Source of the DNA: Ecdyonurus torrentis
Lineage: Eukaryota > Arthropoda > Insecta > Ephemeroptera > Heptageniidae
Length of the DNA stretch: 64,000 bases
Reading direction: 5' to 3'
Assembly (NCBI GenBank): GCA_949318235.1
Contig: OX439127.1
Span: 5,166,932-5,230,931 of the forward strand
Shown: positions 1 to 11,488 of the stretch, piece by piece
Position numbering within the stretch: position 1 is the first letter of the stretch
Layout of the letters: each line of letters opens with the position of its first letter
Translations under genes and position numbers: made by a program
The notes under the pieces: model-generated
The model's database searches: none
The model's input: the letters and a program-made list of their open reading frames with translations, nothing else
Told to the model about the DNA's origin: nothing

Positions 1-549
1 AATATACCATGAATTTATCAGCTGGTTTATGATTAGTTTTATTTTTTTCACTTATTATATACAAATCTTACGTATAATCTTAATTTTTTCTACAAAAAAT
101 AATAATAAGCTTAATATTTAGCAAAACTATATACCTATAACATATCAACACTTGCTTTAATAATAAAAATAATAAATAATAAGAAAAAGTTGTTATTAGA
201 GGCTAAAAAAGTTACAAACGCACTAAATGTTCCTCTAACTTTCTTTAAACACTAGTCAGAGTATTTCTTCATTTTATTTAATGTATACAACACAATTATA
301 AATGAACAAAGAAGAATCATAGAAATATGTATATATTTTGTAATTAAATTTTTCAAAAAAAACACAAAACAATACTATATTTTAGAGAAAAAGTAGTCAT
401 TTATGCAATTTAAATTATAAATTTTAAATATTTTAAATTTTCCGTTTTTGATAAAAAACAGCAACTATTCAGCAATTTATTGCATCACTTATATTTATAT
501 TTTTAATTATTTTATAATTAAATAACACATTTTTTTATAAAACTTAGAC

Positions 550-1425
550 CAGTGTTTCTCAACATTTTTCAACTGCGGAGCACTTTTAGAAGAAAGGATA
601 GCTCACGGAGCACTTAGGGATTTGGGGGGGGGGGGGGGGGCAGACACCCAAAAAAGCCCGCCGTGGGCGTGATTTTTTTTAACCACGTGACCATTTTTTA
701 TGCAATTTAAGTGAATGTATGTGAACAATATTTCCAGAAGATTAACATTCACCCCATTAAAAACCCTAGCTAAAATTACAGCTTTAAATTTTACAAATGT
801 AATGGAATCAAGGAAAAAAGTTAAGAAATAAATTTGTTACTTCAGAGCATAATGTGTATGGTAAATTGAAAAATTATTAAAATAATTTTTTAAAAGCGTA
901 ATTTTGAACATTTATTAACTATTTTCGATTATAAATGTAATTTTGAGATATAATATTTTTCTGAAAATATATTTGGTAGAAATAGAACTGTCACAAACAC
1001 TGCCTCCTATTAATAAAAAATAACTAAATAAATAAAAAATCAAAACGTTTCTGTCGAAAAATTAAAATATCAAGTTAACTTGAATTTATATTTTGGAAAA
1101 TTAAGGCTGATTAGAATATACAATATTTTTCTTAGTTTTTCAACCTTCAGTAATTACTGAAAGTTTAAACTAAGGACCTATATAATTTTCAAACCTAAAA
1201 TGACTTAACTAAAATAAATTAATTGTTACTATAAAACTATAACATAACGCAGGTATTATTCTGCAGAAACACAGTATTCATGAAAATCGAGACGTTTTGT
1301 ATGGTTTAAAAATCATTAACATATTTTCTTTATCTTTTCAATTTTCTTTTTCATTTTTCATTTTTTTTTACTTTTTCTAGGGTGCACCTGAAACCATCTC
1401 GCGGAGCACCGGTTGAGATATTTTG
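550..1425 (+). mobile_element. Non-autonomous hAT-type element with 8-bp target duplication
   Basis: It begins CAGTGTTTCTCAAC and ends with the inverted counterpart GGTTGAGATATTTTG. GCGGAGCAC subterminal motifs lie near both ends (575 and 1401). The flanks are ACTTAGAC (542-549) and ACTAAGAC (1426-1433), an 8-bp duplication with one mismatch. The paralogous unit at 4756-4764 reads straight through without the element, so the boundaries come from a filled/empty comparison. A CAGTG start with 8-bp duplications is typical of the hAT superfamily. The 876-bp interior has no transposase frame and contains a run of about 16 G at 626-641. Confidence 0.85.
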
Positions 1426-1470
1426 ACTAAGACTATGACTTACTTGTTATTTTACATGATTTAAAATGAA

Positions 1471-1586
1471 TAACGCATACGACGCAGGAGCACACACATG
1501 ACACCGGCCGCAAGTTAACCTCTCTTGTGGAGAAAAATAAACAACGCAGCCGGTGCAAAATGCATGTCCCCACACCATATGCGCTC
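1471..1586. repeat. GC-rich hairpin-forming segment, copy 1
   Basis: A GC-rich island in very AT-rich DNA. The left arm starts TAACGCATACG and contains ACACCGG. The right arm contains CCGGTG and ends CATATGCGCTCC, so the two halves are imperfect reverse complements of about 45 bases. The loop holds a smaller CTCTCTTGTGGAGA stem-loop. The second copy at 4794-4912 is better preserved. Function unknown; it may be a small foldback element or a structured RNA segment. Confidence 0.6.
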
Positions 1587-2317
1587 CTATATTTGTATCA
1601 GATATTTTTTAACAAATAAAATTAGAAATTATACAAGTTTTAAGCCTTTATTTAAAAGTTTTTTTATAAGAATTGGAGTTACTATAATTTTGAATACTTT
1701 TTTGGATTGCATGTTTTAGAGCAAATCAGGTAAATTATTCCATTGTTTTGATCCTTTTAAGTTTTAACAACAAGAGTTATCATAGATGAAAGAAATATTT
1801 TGAAAAATTGTGACATTAATACTTATTTATGTGATTTTGTTAATCTGGAACTTTTTTTTCTATTGTGTAAATGATTCATACACTTTTTTACGCATTATAA
1901 TTATTTTAATTTATAAACAAATTTCTTTTAAACAACTTTCTGAAACTCCTATTACATCACATTTACTATCTTGAAACCAATTACAAGAACAACAAATTAC
2001 AAGACAACATCAATAATTACACTGTACAACATAATTGGACCGTATAGTTTTATAGAAACATACAGTAAGTGATTCTACTGTACTGCACAAACTGTGTGAG
2101 CTAGCGCAATTATTACGTCTTTATTTTTAACCTGTATGGAACTGAAAGTAAAAACTCCTGGTATCTGATGTTAACCCACATAATCACGTCAATTTTAAGT
2201 AGATCTAAACTACTGCGTGCATAAAATATGCTCCCTCTTTGTATTAATGTTTATACACACTTAAAAAGTTTTAATTTTTTGGTTTTGCTTCTACTCGTTG
2301 TGCACCGTCAAAATTAA

Positions 2318-2395
2318 CTGCTTAATAATTACTCTAGTTAGTTTGTAGCACAATTTTTTCAATACAGCATAATATATGCTATACTTCAATTATTT
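2318..2395 (+). mobile_element. MITE-D fragment
   Basis: It contains the MITE-D landmarks GCACAATTTTTTCAATACAGC and a degenerate GCATAATATATGCTATAC. The rest of the element is missing. The same truncated piece is present in the S2 unit at 5625-5712, so truncation probably predates the duplication. Confidence 0.55.
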
Positions 2396-2631
2396 TTTTA
2401 GTTTCTAATTTCTGTTTGCGAACAGCATTAACGTCATTGAAAATCATGTTCTTATAGTATTTTTGGTTTTAACTAGAATTATGACCACTCGCATACTCAC
2501 CATAACATTTTTACGTAATATATTGCATTAACTATATAATCAAACTTCATGCAGACACTATAGAGTATATAGTAACTGATTATCTATATTAATTTGATAT
2601 TTAATCTAATCCTCAAATAAAAACAAATATA

Positions 2632-2635
<4 letters not shown>

Positions 2636-2693
<58 letters not shown>
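2636..2693. repeat. (TA)n microsatellite
   Basis: About 57 bases of nearly pure TA repeat. It is absent from the paralogous S2 unit. Confidence 0.95.
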
Positions 2694-2701
<8 letters not shown>

Positions 2702-3303
2702 TGTTTATATATAATTTGGTCCAAAAGAATAATATGAAAATTTATTTTGAGTTGTTCCTAATTAATTCTTATTAATTACTGTGCGTGCTACAATTTTTTT
2801 TCTACAATTTGAAACCATAACACATGAAAATTTGTTTTAAAATGAGTCTTGTTTCCTGTCATAATAATCAGTTGGTGTTATAGTTTGAAGAGACTTTTGA
2901 AGTAATATTTTCGAATATTTAATAAGAGTTAATTTTTTTTTATATATGATAAATAATTATTTTATTTTTACATATATGAAAAATTTGAAACCGAAAAACG
3001 TTATGTCAATTTTTCTGAAATATGTTAGTGCTTAAAAAAATGTATACAATAAAAAAGCTCGAGGCTATAAGCTGTATGTAGTGAAAAGTACATGCATGCA
3101 TGTAAAAATGTGTAAATGTAAATAAGTTTTATTGTGCATGCTGTATGCTCTGCGGTTGCTATTGAAGATAATAAAAAAATTAACAATAAAAGTTATATTA
3201 GCGTGATTATTTGAAAAAAGTAGAACAAATTAAAAAAAATTCTCAAATCCTCTATCTACCAAAATGTCTTTCAAAATACAAGATTACCGCGTGTGTATTT
3301 AGT

Positions 3304-3313
3304 TGCGCATGCG
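3304..3313. promoter_or_regulatory. Perfect NRF1-type palindrome
   Basis: GCGCATGCGC, within TTGCGCATGCGCAA, matches the consensus of the NRF1 (alpha-Pal) factor. It lies about 70 bases upstream of a family F repeat, in a small GC-rich patch at 3290-3420. Whether any transcript starts here cannot be seen. Confidence 0.3.
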
Positions 3314-3369
3314 CAAAGAGGTTTTTATCGAGTCTCAGCAAAAAGGTTTTCTGTGCCGACCGTCTCGAG

Positions 3370-3470
3370 TTTCTAGCAAGCTAGCAGCTCCACGCACAAA
3401 CAAAAGCAACCACCTCTTAGGTTATGTTCCCAAAATATAGCTGTTCGTATAATTGTGGCAATGTTAAGTT
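3370..3470 (+). repeat. Repeat family F, copy 1
   Basis: The core is AGCAAGCTAGCAGCTCCACG, then CACAAACAAAAGCAACC and a TTAGGTTATGTTCCC block. Other copies are near 6050, 8440, 9200 and 16700, and reversed near 10710 and 18340. It is usually next to a MITE-D or inside a duplicated block, so it may be part of an older, larger repeat. Confidence 0.7.
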
Positions 3471-4153
3471 TACATTCAAGAATTACAAGTTACCTTGTGC
3501 TTTTAAAACAATACAAAAAAATTACAGTATATTTTCTATCTATTTATACTAATATATATTTGTTTTATAATATAATAATAATATAAAAATTAATTAATTA
3601 AAATGTGATTGTGACTTATTATATTTAAGTTTTTTTTATAAAATATTTGTACTTTTTCACAAAAATTAAATACAAAAATTCAATATGCCATGAATTTATC
3701 AGCTGGTTTATGATTAGTTTTTTTTCCACTAATTATATACAATTCTTACGTAATTTTTTAATTTTTTCTACAAAAATAATAATAATAATAAGCTAAATTT
3801 ATTAGCAAAACTATATACCTATAACATATCAAAACTTACTTTAATAATGAAATAATAAGAAATAGTTGTTATTAGAGGCCAAAAAAGTTACAAAGCCACT
3901 ACATGGTCCTCTGACTTTCTTTAAACAATATACACCAGTCAGAGTATTTTTCATTTTATTAAATGTATACATATTTATAAATGAACAAAGAAGAATCATA
4001 GAAATTTTTTATTTATTTTGTAAATTAATTTTTTAAAACACAAAACAATATTATATTTGAGAGAAAAATTAGTCCATTCTATATTATTTTATTTATAGTA
4101 AATTTTAATATTTTAATATTACTTATAACATATTTGTAGTATTTATAATATAT

Positions 4154-4498
4154 TTAAAGCCTTAGACCACATAAAACAACATGTGCTTTTTAAAGAATAA
4201 ATACAAAATAAGATCTTCAAAACTGATGGCAATTTTTAACAGAATGTTAATGTAGCCCCACGAGAGAGCGTGAAAAAACAGTAAAGTAAGCAATTTGCGT
4301 GAAAAATTCATGTTTAGGACGTTAGAAACATGCAAAAAATTATTATGAAAATGTTGTGCGGGTTGAAAAAATCGAAATTACTGATCTCTGCTACGGAGCT
4401 ACAGTTGGGTTTTGAGACAATTTAAAGGTATTTATGGGAATCCCATCAAGTGCTTTATGATATTAATGCTTATGTTTTTCTCTGGTCTATTCCTTTAA
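4154..4498 (+). mobile_element. MITE-B copy 1
   Basis: Bounded by TTAA on both sides. The ends are TTAAAGCCTTAGACC and GGTCTATTCCTTTAA, imperfect inverted repeats of about 15 bases. The interior has the family marks CACGAGAGAGCGTGAAAAAA and ATCCCATCAAGTG. Here the internal TGACGTCA octamer is mutated to GGACGTTA. It has no coding frame. The TTAA flank suggests a piggyBac-like integration preference, which is inference only. Confidence 0.85.
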
Positions 4499-4793
4499 AT
4501 TACTAATAACAATTCTTTACCACATTCTTTTACTATCTACGTTTTCTTTTCTCCTTCATTTTTAGGAACTTACTGAAATACTCTTAATAACAATTATGTT
4601 AATATTTTAATAATTTATGCAATTTAAGTTATACATTTTAGGTATTTTAAATTTTCTCTTTTTGAAAGAAAACAGCAACTATTTAGCAATTTATTGTCTC
4701 AATTATATTTATATTTTAAATACTATTATAAATAACTAACACATTTTTTTATATAACTTAGACGATGACGTAGTTTACATGATTTAACATGAA

Positions 4794-4912
4794 TAACGCA
4801 TACGACGCAGGAGTACACACCCGACACCGGTCGCAAGTGTCAACCTCTCTTGTGGAGAGAAATAAACAACGCAGCCGGTGTCAAATGCATGTCCCCGCAC
4901 CATATGCGTTCC
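4794..4912. repeat. GC-rich hairpin-forming segment, copy 2
   Basis: Better-preserved copy of 1471-1586. The arms include GACACCGG on the left (about 4824) and CCGGTGTC on the right (about 4874), with outer ACGCATACG and CATATGCGTT. The central CTCTC...GAGAG stem is intact. Differences from copy 1 include CCGACACC for TGACACC and a restored AGTGTC before the loop. Confidence 0.6.
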
Positions 4913-5837
4913 TATATTTATAACAGTAATTTTTTGAGAAATAAAATTAGAAATTATACAAGTTTTTAGCCTTTATTTAAAATATTTTTTTAACAATTTG
5001 AGTTACTTTATTTTTGAATACTTTGTTGTATTCCATGTTAGTGAGCAAATCAGGTAAGTTATTGCATGGATTTGATCCTTTTAAGTATTAACAACAAGAG
5101 TTATCATAGCTGAAAGAAACATTTTGAAAAAATTGTGACATAAATAATCATTTATGTGATTTTGTTAACCTGGAAGTCCTGTTTTTTTATTGTGTAAATG
5201 AATCATACACTTTTTTATGCATTATAATTATTTATATAAGTAAATACATTTCTATATATTTTTAACAATTTTCTGAGACTCCTATTACATCAAATTTACT
5301 ATCTCGAAACCAATTACAAGAACAACAAATTACAAGGCAACTTTAATTATTATACTGTAGAACATAAGTGTACTGTATAATTTTATAGAAACATACAGTA
5401 AATGATTCTACTGTACTGCACAAACTGTGTAAGCTAGCATCATTATTACGTCATTAGTTTTAAGCTGTAAAGAACTAAAAGTAAAAGGTCCTTATATCTG
5501 ATGCTTACTCATAAAATCACGTCAATTTTAAGTAGATCTAAACTACGGCTTGCATAAAATAAGTTCCATTTTTGTATTATTGATAATACACACTTAAAAG
5601 TTTGTCATTTTTTGGTTTTGTTTCTACTCGTTGTGCACGTCAAAAATAACTGTTAATAATTACTCTACATAATTTGTAGCACAATTTTTTCAATACAGCA
5701 TAATTTATGCTATACTTCAAGTTTTTTTAAAATCTCTATACAATATATTACATGTTTTATAAAACTAACAAACAACAATCTGATAATAGTATTGATTTAT
5801 TTTAACATTGTTTCTAAAATATTATTTAAATATTTTA

Positions 5838-6000
5838 TACAATTACTTAAACAAAAAATATTGACTTTTGTTAATAGTGCTTTTGAAATAAACCACAGAT
5901 TAATAATGTAAACCAAAATTATTTATGTTATTCTAATCAATCATTATTTATGCTATAATGACATATAGCATATATTACAATAACGTTTTATACTTTCAAT
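5838..6000 (+). mobile_element. MITE-D fragment, 3' half
   Basis: It retains the family order: a GTTATTCTAAT block, then ATTTATGCTATAATGACATA, then a degenerate GCATATATTAC and TATACTTTC end. S1 has nothing comparable at the matching place. Confidence 0.55.
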
Positions 6001-6049
6001 GTGCAGTGCTTTAAAATTTTCACTCACATTTTCTCTTTGTTTTTCTGTA

Positions 6050-6150
6050 TCTCTAGCAAGCTTGCAGCTCCACGCACAAACAAAAGCAACCTCCTCTTAG
6101 GTTATGTTCCCACAATAGAGCTCTTCGTATAATTGTGGCAATGTTAAATT
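6050..6150 (+). repeat. Repeat family F, copy 2
   Basis: AGCAAGCTTGCAGCTCCACG core followed by the GCAACCTCCTCTTAGGTTATG block, near-identical to 3370-3470. Confidence 0.7.
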
Positions 6151-6478
6151 TACATTTAAGAATAAAAAATTAACTTGTGCTCTTAATGGAATACAACAAA
6201 ATACAGGATATTTTCTATCTATTATAGCTAATATTTGTTTAATATTATATAATATAATAATAATATAAAAATTAGTTAATAAAAATGTGATCTTAATTTA
6301 TTACTTAATTATTTTATATTTTCTTTATAAAATGTAAGTACTTTTTTACAAAAATAAGATACAAAATTCCAATATGCTATGAATATATCAGCTGGTTTAC
6401 GATTAGTTATTTTTCACTTAATATATATAATTCTTATACAAAATACATTCTTTATTTTAACTAGAAAAAAAAATTATA

Positions 6479-6519
<41 letters not shown>

Positions 6520-6570
6520 CGTCAGACTAATATTATAAATCTTAGCAAATCAAAACTTGCTTTGACTTTT

Positions 6571-7345
6571 ACATCTGCAAATTTAACAACTTAACACACA
6601 AAAATTTAAAAAAAAAATAATACTTTTATATCAATCAAATATTTGATTGCTATATTATGAATATTTTTATGTTTTAATGTCGTTGGCGTTTAGTGTACGC
6701 ATTTTAATAAATACATGATTGAATTGTAAAAAAAAATATTTCTATTGATTGTCCAAAATATATACAAAATTATTAAAACTATTAAAATTACAGTTTTAAT
6801 TATTTTTGAACTTGATTTTTAAATTACTTTTTGAATAAGTATTTTAATATGTAGCAAGGTAAAAAAATGGAAAATACCAAGAAAGAAAGTTCACCTGAAT
6901 TTTTGAAACTTATAAATTTAATATTCAAAATTAAACTTTACATAATACGAAACGTTTATCAAATTATTTAATTCAGGATTCCATGACATACAAAAAAATT
7001 AAAAGCAGCTCAGAAATTAACATTAAAAATAAATTACTTAAATTATATTTCGTGTATTTTATACTATTTTTTTTAAATATTTAATAATATAAAAATTATG
7101 CTTAAAGTTAGAGCAAAGCATTCAAACAAAAAGGAAATCCTTATTCAAAAAGTAAATAAAATGTGAAATTTGCTTATAATATACAGTAGATTTACTAGTT
7201 TGAAAGAAAATTGAGAGCAACTTTCAAAACTTCTTGTATGTATATTAATGTAGTATTATATAATAATGCTGGGAACATTTAGAGCTCTTGCGCATTTATT
7301 ACATGAAAAAATTGAATTAGAGAGAGAGAAAGCAATAGAGCTAGC
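6571..7345. other. AT-rich stretch, nothing recognised
   Basis: Very AT-rich, with homopolymer A and T runs and no frame, family repeat or hairpin that I can support. A short (TA)n lies just before it at 6481-6514. Confidence 0.6.
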
Positions 7346-7926
7346 GTCTTCAGTCCCTGATTTAAAAAAATTCAGTGTCTTATATTTTGACCACGTTTAT
7401 ATTCGGCTCTTAGAATAACAAAAATATACTTCTTAAAAAAAAGGTTGGGCCACCTACCCACTCTTGCCTCTTCAGTCCCAATATACAATGAGTTGTACAT
7501 AAAAAAACTGGACAACTAATCTTTTAACAATCGAAAATAATAGAAAAATAGAGATAAAAATATGTGAATTGTGTCAAAAAGAAGCAAGTAAAATATCGTG
7601 TTTGTTAGAGCCATTTTAAGCAGGGCGTCCATGAAAGTAAAACAAAAAAGAAAAATCGGCAAAAGAGGCATAATTTTGTCATTCTGAGGGCCGCACAAAA
7701 ATGTGGTTACATTTTACTACATTGAAATATTGTAAAAAATATTTTGGGACTGAAGTGACTATAATGTTCAAAATAGCGTTAAAAACTGCGTAAATTCAGG
7801 GGCGTTTTCTGGTCCTATTTTTGTTTTTTTAACCCTCTCCCTTTTTTTTATTTTTTCTAGTTTTTTTGTTCTATTTTTTATTAAATTATCTAATGTCCAC
7901 TGTATTGTATACTGGGGCTGAAGAGC
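7346..7926. mobile_element. Family L inverted-repeat element
   Basis: The termini are TCTTCAGTCCC at the left and GGGGCTGAAGAG at the right, inverted copies of about 11 bases. A second CCTCTTCAGTCCC lies inside near 7470. A relative at 38104-38690 shares the CTCTTCAGTCCC start and the interior AAATAGCGT...AAATT and TTAAATTATCT blocks. No transposase frame. Terminal duplications are not clear. Confidence 0.5.
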
Positions 7927-7973
7927 TTAGAGACAGTTAAACATGCGGCTGACAACTTTAAACATTCCCTACA

Positions 7974-8195
7974 CACGGACAATAAATACGTAATAATTAT
8001 GCTAGCACATTTTCATTACAATCTTTTCAATACGACATAATTTATGATATACTGCATAGTGAAATTGTTATAAAATATAGCATAAATATTATGTTGTATT
8101 AACGTATAATTATTGATGTTGTTCGAATATAACGTTATTTATGCTATAATGACAAAATTCCACAGCATAAGTAATTAATAAATTCTTTTCGTGCA
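7974..8195 (+). mobile_element. MITE-D copy
   Basis: Starts CACGGACAATAAATACGTAA. It contains several GCATAA/TTATGC dyads (for example AATTATGCTAGC, AGCATAAATATTATG and TTTATGCTATAATGAC) in the family order and runs out near 8195. MITE-D is about 220 bp and almost entirely made of short inverted repeats. Confidence 0.7.
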
Positions 8196-8439
8196 AAAAA
8201 GAATTTACGTTTTTTATATACAGCATGTCATAATATGTTACGTTTTTTTCAGTTATAAATAATTATGCTGCAACAGCAATACGGAACTGTCATGATTATT
8301 CATGATAAATATTTACTTAATTATGTTGTTTTAAATAATAAATTCTAACTGTATTATTTTATTATTTATAATACTGCATATTTATCTATACACCGTGACA
8401 TACATTGCTGCATATCAGACAGTAATAACTTGCTTTGTT

Positions 8440-8525
8440 TCTTTGTCTCTGTACATCTTGGAGCTCCACGCAAAAACAAAAGCAACCTTCTATAGAGTTA
8501 TGATCCTCCAATATAGTTCTGAGTA
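8440..8525 (+). repeat. Repeat family F, copy 3 (interrupted)
   Basis: Matches the F core (TTGGAGCTCCACGCAAAAACAAAAGCAACC). It is broken at about 8531 by the small MITE that follows and resumes as ATGTGGCAATCC at 8680. Confidence 0.65.
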
Positions 8526-8530
8526 GAAAC

Positions 8531-8676
8531 TATACTTGACTCAAAAAACCTGAGTTTCCTGACGTTCGACCTTTTACGGTATCGCTTATCCGCCCCCTTT
8601 CTCCTCAAATGTGACAATGGGCGATGCTTTAGGCATCCCCGATTTAAATCAACTGAGGTTTTTTGAGTCGAGTATA
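8531..8676. mobile_element. Small TA-flanked MITE
   Basis: The left end TATACTTGACTCAAAAAACC and the right end (reverse complement TATACTCGACTCAAAAAACC) differ at one of 20 positions. The element is about 146 bp, flanked by TA, with a GC-rich interior (ACGTTCGACC, TTATCCGCCCCCTTTC, ATGGGCGATGC). It interrupts a family F repeat. TA flanks and this size fit a Tc1/mariner-type MITE; that assignment is inference. Confidence 0.8.
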
Positions 8677-8679
8677 AAA

Positions 8680-9190
8680 ATGTGGCAATCCAGTAGGCAT
8701 TAAAATTAAGTTTATTAATTTTTACAAAAAAAATTAAAAAATTAATTTTTTTATTCAAAAGGACAATACTTTAATGTAAGTTTATTCCAATTTGATATAA
8801 AGAATCGTTTTTAGCAACTTGTTATAGTAAATATAAACTGAAAGTATTTATATTTTTCTACTATAAAATTACTTTGAATAATATAAAATTTTTAAATAAA
8901 TAAATATAGTATAAAATGTTTAAATTATAATAATAAATTATTGATATGGGTTGATATATATATATTCATTTTGTTAAATTTTGTAAATAACATCAGCAGT
9001 TAACATGAAATATATTATATTTTAAAAGTTAACTTTTATGGTATTGGTGTATCTTTTTTTCAAAAAACAATTTCAACTTATGGTGGCAAAACTTGTTTTT
9101 TCTTAATGGCTTGGACTGACCGTGACCAATTGCACCATCGCTCTACGGTGAAACAAGCCCTGCATGCATGAAGTGCAGTTATATAAAATT
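8680..9190. other. AT-rich stretch, nothing recognised
   Basis: No frame, repeat family or stable hairpin identified. The open frame on the minus strand at its left edge arises from the MITE and the AT-rich flank. Confidence 0.6.
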
Positions 9191-9199
9191 ACAAAAACT

Positions 9200-9295
9200 T
9201 GCTTTGCTTCTATCTCTCTGCCCATCACGGAGTTCCACGCACAACAAAAGCAACCTTCTATTGAGTTATAATCCTCTAATATAGTTCTCATTATA
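9200..9295 (+). repeat. Repeat family F, copy 4
   Basis: CTTGCTTTGCTTCTATCTCT then CGGAGTTCCACGCACAACAA and a TTGAGTTATAATCC block. It aligns to the copy at 8440. Confidence 0.6.
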
Positions 9296-9754
9296 AATGC
9301 GTTAATTCAGCAGCCATTATATTTTTACCATGTTTATGTGCACAAAAAACTTTGAAGTTTTACTTTTTCTTCAAAACGACATTAGTGTAACGTTCAATTT
9401 ATTCGAAGTTTGCTTGGGACTTCGATGTTTTACTCGTGATTGTTTAAAAACTTAATATCGTATGTATAAATGAAAAAGTAGAATTAGTGATGCACATGAA
9501 GCACCACGAGTAGAAAAAGTGGGTAATGATAACATAAAATGTTAACATAGCAAACCAAGAAACCAATACACACTAGAAACAACGACACGGCACTTTAGTT
9601 CTTAGGATCTGTGACACATTAAGCATATTCTCATTATCTTAATAGGCGTTACCTCTGCAAATAATAAAAAACTCATGTAATAACTCTTTTCTGTCTCCTG
9701 AAAACTTGAAAATATTTTGAGTTTCCCTATTTTGAAATATCATATAGTCTGACC
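9296..9754. other. Intergenic stretch, nothing recognised
   Basis: Somewhat less AT-rich than its neighbours, but no frame, family repeat or palindrome that I can support. Confidence 0.55.
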
Positions 9755-10230
9755 ACTGAACTGAAACTCTGTCATTTTGAATGACCATAACCTAAAAAGG
9801 TATACAATAGAACAAGCTAGACAGAATATAATTTAAAATTAGGTGCATATCGTCTCATTCAAGCAGGTATAGTAACGTTTTAGCTAGCGAGCCATTGGTT
9901 TATAATAAGTTTACCTTTGATATGTGTCACATACAAAAACTATAACTTCGCGCCGTGTCTCTGTAACCAGCAAAGCAAAAAATGAAAATAAAAGGTCTTT
10001 ATTTATCTTTCAAAAATTTCAAAATAAAAGAAAATAATCTTGCAGTAACAAATTATTACGAATCAAAAGTTGAAAACGTATTAATCTCAAATTTTATCAT
10101 GAAATACAAAATTACAAGAAATACAGAGTCAGATGTGTTGCCTCTTTTTGTTTTGTAAGCATAGCTGCATGTTTAAACTAAATGTTTTTCCCTTCTTAAG
10201 ATCGTTAATTACACTATAGTATGATATTGG

Positions 10231-10372
<142 letters not shown>

Positions 10373-10608
10373 TATTAGAAACACAATATTTAAAATAAAT
10401 TGTTCCAAAGCTTATATACGCAAGCTTCTTGTGCATCACTTATTGTATTTTCTTAAAATTGAGCAATTATACGGTATTGACTAATTTATATTTTAACATG
10501 AACAATTCAAACCACAAAGTCATAAACAAACTTCGACTCACTTATTGATGTTACAATAATGACGTTTTAAACAAAACATACATCTTCCATTAATTTAAAT
10601 TTATGCTT

Positions 10609-10658
10609 GCCATATTGTGTTATCAAACTGTACAACAATTCCAGTCCCAGTCAAGACT
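10609..10658 (-). mobile_element. SINE-C 3' fragment
   Basis: On the minus strand it reads GTCTTGACTGGGACTGG, then GATAACACAATATGGC, the 3' body of the SINE. It is absent at the matching position of the paralogous block (near 18285). Confidence 0.65.
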
Positions 10659-10704
10659 GTATGTGTTAAACTTGGTTAAAAAAATATAAAAGCTGCTGCT
10701 GCTG

Positions 10705-10800
10705 CCACATTTATACTGGAATTATATTGAGAGATCATAACTCATAAGAAGGTTGTTTTGTTTAAGCTTTGAGCTCCGAGCAAGGCAGAGAGAAAGAAAA
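10705..10800 (-). repeat. Repeat family F, copy 5 (reversed)
   Basis: GGATCATAAC-type block, AAGAAGGTTG, then AGCTTTGAGCTCCGAGC and GCAGAGAGAAAG. It is followed on the plus strand by AAAAAAGTAAGTTATT, which resembles a splice donor, but the paralog at 18340-18430 lacks that signal. Confidence 0.55.
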
Positions 10801-11084
10801 AAGTAAGTTATTATAGTTTTATAGCTGGTCTTCATCATACATTATGCAATAGTTCATGTCTAGGTGTGTAAATAGAAATAAATACGTAATTGATATTATA
10901 TCTTAATTTGAGATTTTTTATTTAATTATAACATACTTAATGTTAATTATAAATTTACTATTTAACATGCATTGCATAATCCTAACAGTTATTTTTGCTA
11001 TAAGAAGATATATAGTAAGAAGCTGTATAATTTACCTATATTCTTCGTTGTGGGGAGTGTTATGGTAGTCAGATATACAGTATC

Positions 11085-11115
<31 letters not shown>

Positions 11116-11163
11116 TTCAGTCCCTTAGTCTATGTCACTCACTGTAAATATAGCTATTATATA

Positions 11164-11488
11164 GGGTCTATGCATTTATTTTAAAGTCAACGCTATGTTG
11201 GATAACTCAATAACATGGGTGGCAGACGAAAATAAACCATTTAGCCAGTTTAAAACCACTATGCAATATTTTTAAGAGCACTGATGCTGTAAATATATTG
11301 AATTAGTATCTCAAGTCTCAAGTATGTTAGAAAAATAAAAATAACTAAAAATTAAACGATTTCACAAAGAAAATTGCCTTAAATTACGTTTGTCCTATAT
11401 GCTGAGCAGTGAGCAATGTTATTCACTACTGCAGTATATGTATGATGGCCTTCAAGCGCATTAAATATGACGTCATCCGCATACACCC
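11164..11488 (-). mobile_element. MITE-A copy 1
   Basis: Flanked by TATA on both sides, with ends GGGTCTATGC and GCATACACCC. It carries the family marks ATATGACGTCATCCGC (octamer 11468-11475), CTACTGCAGTAT...TGGCC, AGCAATGTTATTCACTA and a TAAATATATTGAATTAGTATCTC block. It is shared by both block T copies (partner 18761-19034), so this insertion predates that duplication. No coding capacity. Confidence 0.88.

Larger units (their letters stand above)
1..3682 (+). repeat. Segmental tandem duplication, unit S1
   Basis: The start of this unit (CCATGAATTTATCAGCTGGTTT) recurs at 3691 and, diverged, at 6377 and 17025. Colinear similarity to unit S2 covers roughly 1-540, 1426-2395 and 3355-3682. It is interrupted by a hAT insertion at 550-1425 and by a non-matching stretch at 2400-3300. 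S1 lacks the MITE-B and about 200 further bases that S2 carries after its counterpart of position 400. No coding frame is shared by the two units. Confidence 0.85.
3683..6370 (+). repeat. Segmental tandem duplication, unit S2
   Basis: Direct copy of S1. It lacks the hAT element but carries a MITE-B at 4154-4498 that S1 lacks. The 3' part (6030-6370, including family F) matches 3355-3682 closely. The AATATGCTATGAAT start of a third unit follows at 6371 and loses similarity by about 6570. Confidence 0.85.

Noticed and set aside
7974..8195. Possible replication origin or centromere satellite from the palindromic AT-rich words
   Set aside because: The same structure is dispersed as a discrete element (MITE-D) with defined ends, not a tandem satellite.
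10800..10812. Donor-like AAAAAAGTAAGT after reversed family F
   Set aside because: The paralogous copy at 18430 lacks it and no matching acceptor or open frame is present.
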